From JARYGU01 sp033795365 (lineage in GTDB: Bacteria > Pseudomonadota > Alphaproteobacteria > Rhizobiales > Rhizobiaceae): a stretch of DNA of 64,000 bases. Positions within the stretch are counted from its first letter, which is position 1. Each line of letters starts with the position of its first letter. Positions 62,586 through 64,000 of this stretch are shown here, piece by piece. The DNA lies in assembly GCA_033795365.1 (NCBI GenBank), contig JARYGU010000021.1:1-64000 (forward strand), given 5' to 3'. A program made the position numbers and the translations under genes. The notes beneath the pieces were generated by a model. The model saw only the letters and a program-made list of their open reading frames with translations. It was not told where the DNA came from and did no database searches.

Positions 62586-64000
62586 TCAGCGGACGAGAAT
62601 ATTCCTGAACTGCCAGGGGTCCTTCGTGTCGAGGTCTTCCGGGAAGAAGCCCGGACGGCCGTCGAGCGGGGTCCAGTCGGTATAGTGGCCTTCGACCGGG
62701 CCGAGATACGGGAGCTGGACTTCGAGGCAGCGTTTGTAGTCCATCTCGTCGGCCTCGACGATGCCGGCCTTCGGGTGCTCGAGCGCCCAGACCATGCCGG
62801 CGAGAACGGCGGAGGTCACCTGCAGGCCCGTCGCGTTCTGGTAGGGAGCGATGCGGCGGGTTTCCTCCAGCGACAGGCGCGAGCCGTACCAGTAGGCGTT
62901 CTTGTCGTGGCCGTAGAGCAGGACGCCGAGTTCATCGACGCCGTCCACCAGTTCGTTCTCGTCGAGAACGTGAAGAACCGGCTGCTGATTGCCGCCGTTG
63001 CCGAACATCTCGTGAAGCGAAAGAACCGCATCGTTGGCGGGATGATAGGCGTAGTGGCAGGTCGGCCGGTATGTCACGTCACCGTCCTTGTCGCGCGCGG
63101 TGAAGTAGTCGGCGATCGAGATGGATTCGTTGTGAGTGACGAGGAAGCCGTATTGCGGACCAGGGGTCGGGCACCAGGTGCGCACCCGCGTGTTCGCGCC
63201 GGGCTGCTCCAGGTAGATCGCGGCCTTGCAGCCCTTCTTGTGCTTCTTGGCGTTCTTCGGCGTCCATTCCTCGTGAGTGCCCCAGCCGAGCTCGGCCGGC
63301 TGAAGACCCTCGGAGATGAAGCCCTCGACCGACCAGGTGTTCCAGAAGGTGTCGAGCGGTTTCGGGTGCTTGGTGCGCTGGGTGTCGCGTTCGGCGATGT
63401 GGATGCCCTTGACGCCCACCTTCTTCATCAGCTTCGCCCAGCCTTCGCGGTCCTCCTGGGAGGGCTCCTCGAACTTGGTTCCGAGGTCATTCGCGAGATT
63501 GACGAGCGCCTGCTTGACGAACCACGACACCATGCCCGGATTGGCGCCGCAGCAGGAGACGGCGGTCGTTCCGCCCGGGTTCTTGGCCTTTTCCTTGCGC
63601 ACGGTCTCGCGCAGCGCATAATTTGTGCGCTCTTCGTTCTTCATGCCCTTGTCGAAATAGAAGCCGAGCCACGGCTCGACGACTGTGTCGATATAGAGAA
63701 CGTCGAGCTTGCGGCAGAACTTCATGATGTCGAGCGAGGACGTGTCGACCGAAAGATTGACGCAGAAGCCCTGGCCTTCGCCTTCCGTGAGCAGCGGCTT
63801 CAGCAGCTCCTTATAATTGTCCTTCGTCACGTATTCGGTGATGTGGCGGACGCCGTGGCGGGCGAAGATCTCGTCGTCTGCAGGGTCCTTGCGGGGCTCG
63901 ATGACGATCAGCCGGCTCTTGTCGAATTTGAAATGGCGCTCGATCAGCGGCAGCGTGCCGCGGCCGATGGACCCGAAACCGATCATGACGATCGGGCCGG
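62586..64000 (-). CDS. hss: Homospermidine synthase, 5' end outside window
   Basis: The frame stays open to the window end, reading GPIVMIGFGSIGRGTLPLIERHF, the NAD-binding start of homospermidine synthase a few residues after the true N-terminus. At least 471 residues are present, with ISVDTSSLDIMKFCRKLDVLYIDTVVEPW-like and TWSVEGFISEGLQPAELGWGTHE segments. It makes sym-homospermidine, a main polyamine of rhizobia, from putrescine. The start codon lies beyond 64000. Confidence 0.95.
   Translation of the reverse strand, partial: GPIVMIGFGSIGRGTLPLIERHFKFDKSRLIVIEPRKDPADDEIFARHGVRHITEYVTKDNYKELLKPLLTEGEGQGFCVNLSVDTSSLDIMKFCRKLDVLYIDTVVEPWLGFYFDKGMKNEERTNYALRETVRKEKAKNPGGTTAVSCCGANPGMVSWFVKQALVNLANDLGTKFEEPSQEDREGWAKLMKKVGVKGIHIAERDTQRTKHPKPLDTFWNTWSVEGFISEGLQPAELGWGTHEEWTPKNAKKHKKGCKAAIYLEQPGANTRVRTWCPTPGPQYGFLVTHNESISIADYFTARDKDGDVTYRPTCHYAYHPANDAVLSLHEMFGNGGNQQPVLHVLDENELVDGVDELGVLLYGHDKNAYWYGSRLSLEETRRIAPYQNATGLQVTSAVLAGMVWALEHPKAGIVEADEMDYKRCLEVQLPYLGPVEGHYTDWTPLDGRPGFFPEDLDTKDPWQFRNILVR

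Overview
The window reads as a chromosomal segment of a Rhizobiaceae-type alphaproteobacterium (order Hyphomicrobiales). The evidence is high GC content, a run of rhizobial core genes (cpdR, hisN-like phosphatase, gltB/gltD, galU, kdsD, hemH, Omp10-like lipoprotein, homospermidine synthase), a DUF982 gene and a rhizobial-type LexA box (GTTC-N7-GTTC). The genus cannot be fixed from the sequence alone.

Positions 1 to about 25.3 kb hold the late half of a tailed prophage with an HK97-type head and a siphovirus tail resembling gene transfer agents. Small accessory genes come first (a Cas2-fold/SinR-like protein with a small HTH partner, a membrane protein). Then follow HNH endonuclease, terS, terL, a prohead protease fused to the major capsid protein, portal, a collagen-like protein, head-tail connectors, tail tube, two tail assembly chaperone frames that could be joined by a -1 frameshift, tape measure, distal tail proteins, a J-like tail-tip protein, an unknown 510-residue tail protein and a tail fibre with an S74-type chaperone. 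A lysis block follows: GH24 endolysin with a C-terminal membrane anchor, overlapping i-spanin and o-spanin genes, and a holin-like coiled-coil membrane protein. Two leftward small genes interrupt the rightward structural operon. Integrase, repressor and replication genes are not in the window and would lie to the left.

Positions 25.3 to 33.5 kb are accessory cargo of mixed orientation: HIRAN-domain protein, manganese catalase, secreted and small hypothetical proteins, an SOS-box-controlled small gene, DUF982, a hot-dog thioesterase, a NYN-domain nuclease preceded by a promoter and a large leader hairpin, a small membrane/HTH operon, a lipoprotein and a ParB-like (DUF6551-type) protein. A leftward tRNA-Val(GAC), whose 3' end faces the prophage, stands at the border to the core genome and is the likely attachment site (inference).

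Positions 33.7 to 64 kb are ordinary host chromosome: cpdR, N-formylglutamate amidohydrolase, a probable anti-Shine-Dalgarno small RNA, hisN-like phosphatase, hydrolase, hsp20 with a probable ROSE thermosensor, a bile acid:sodium symporter-family transporter divergent from a LysR regulator, threonine aldolase, gltB, a 55-residue membrane protein, gltD, glyoxalase, SGNH protein, lytic transglycosylase, galU, an outer-membrane barrel, kdsD, nfeD/SPFH pair, queC-queD-queE, hemH, a 5'-nucleotidase with LysM, an Omp10-like lipoprotein and the 3' part of homospermidine synthase.

The best candidates for something not yet described are the NYN gene with its leader hairpin, the paired related hairpin RNAs between tail fibre and endolysin, the HTH/Cas2-fold pair, the candidate phage RNA at 1.17-1.30 kb, and the sense/antisense gene pair at 16.1 kb. 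No complete new system is proven here.
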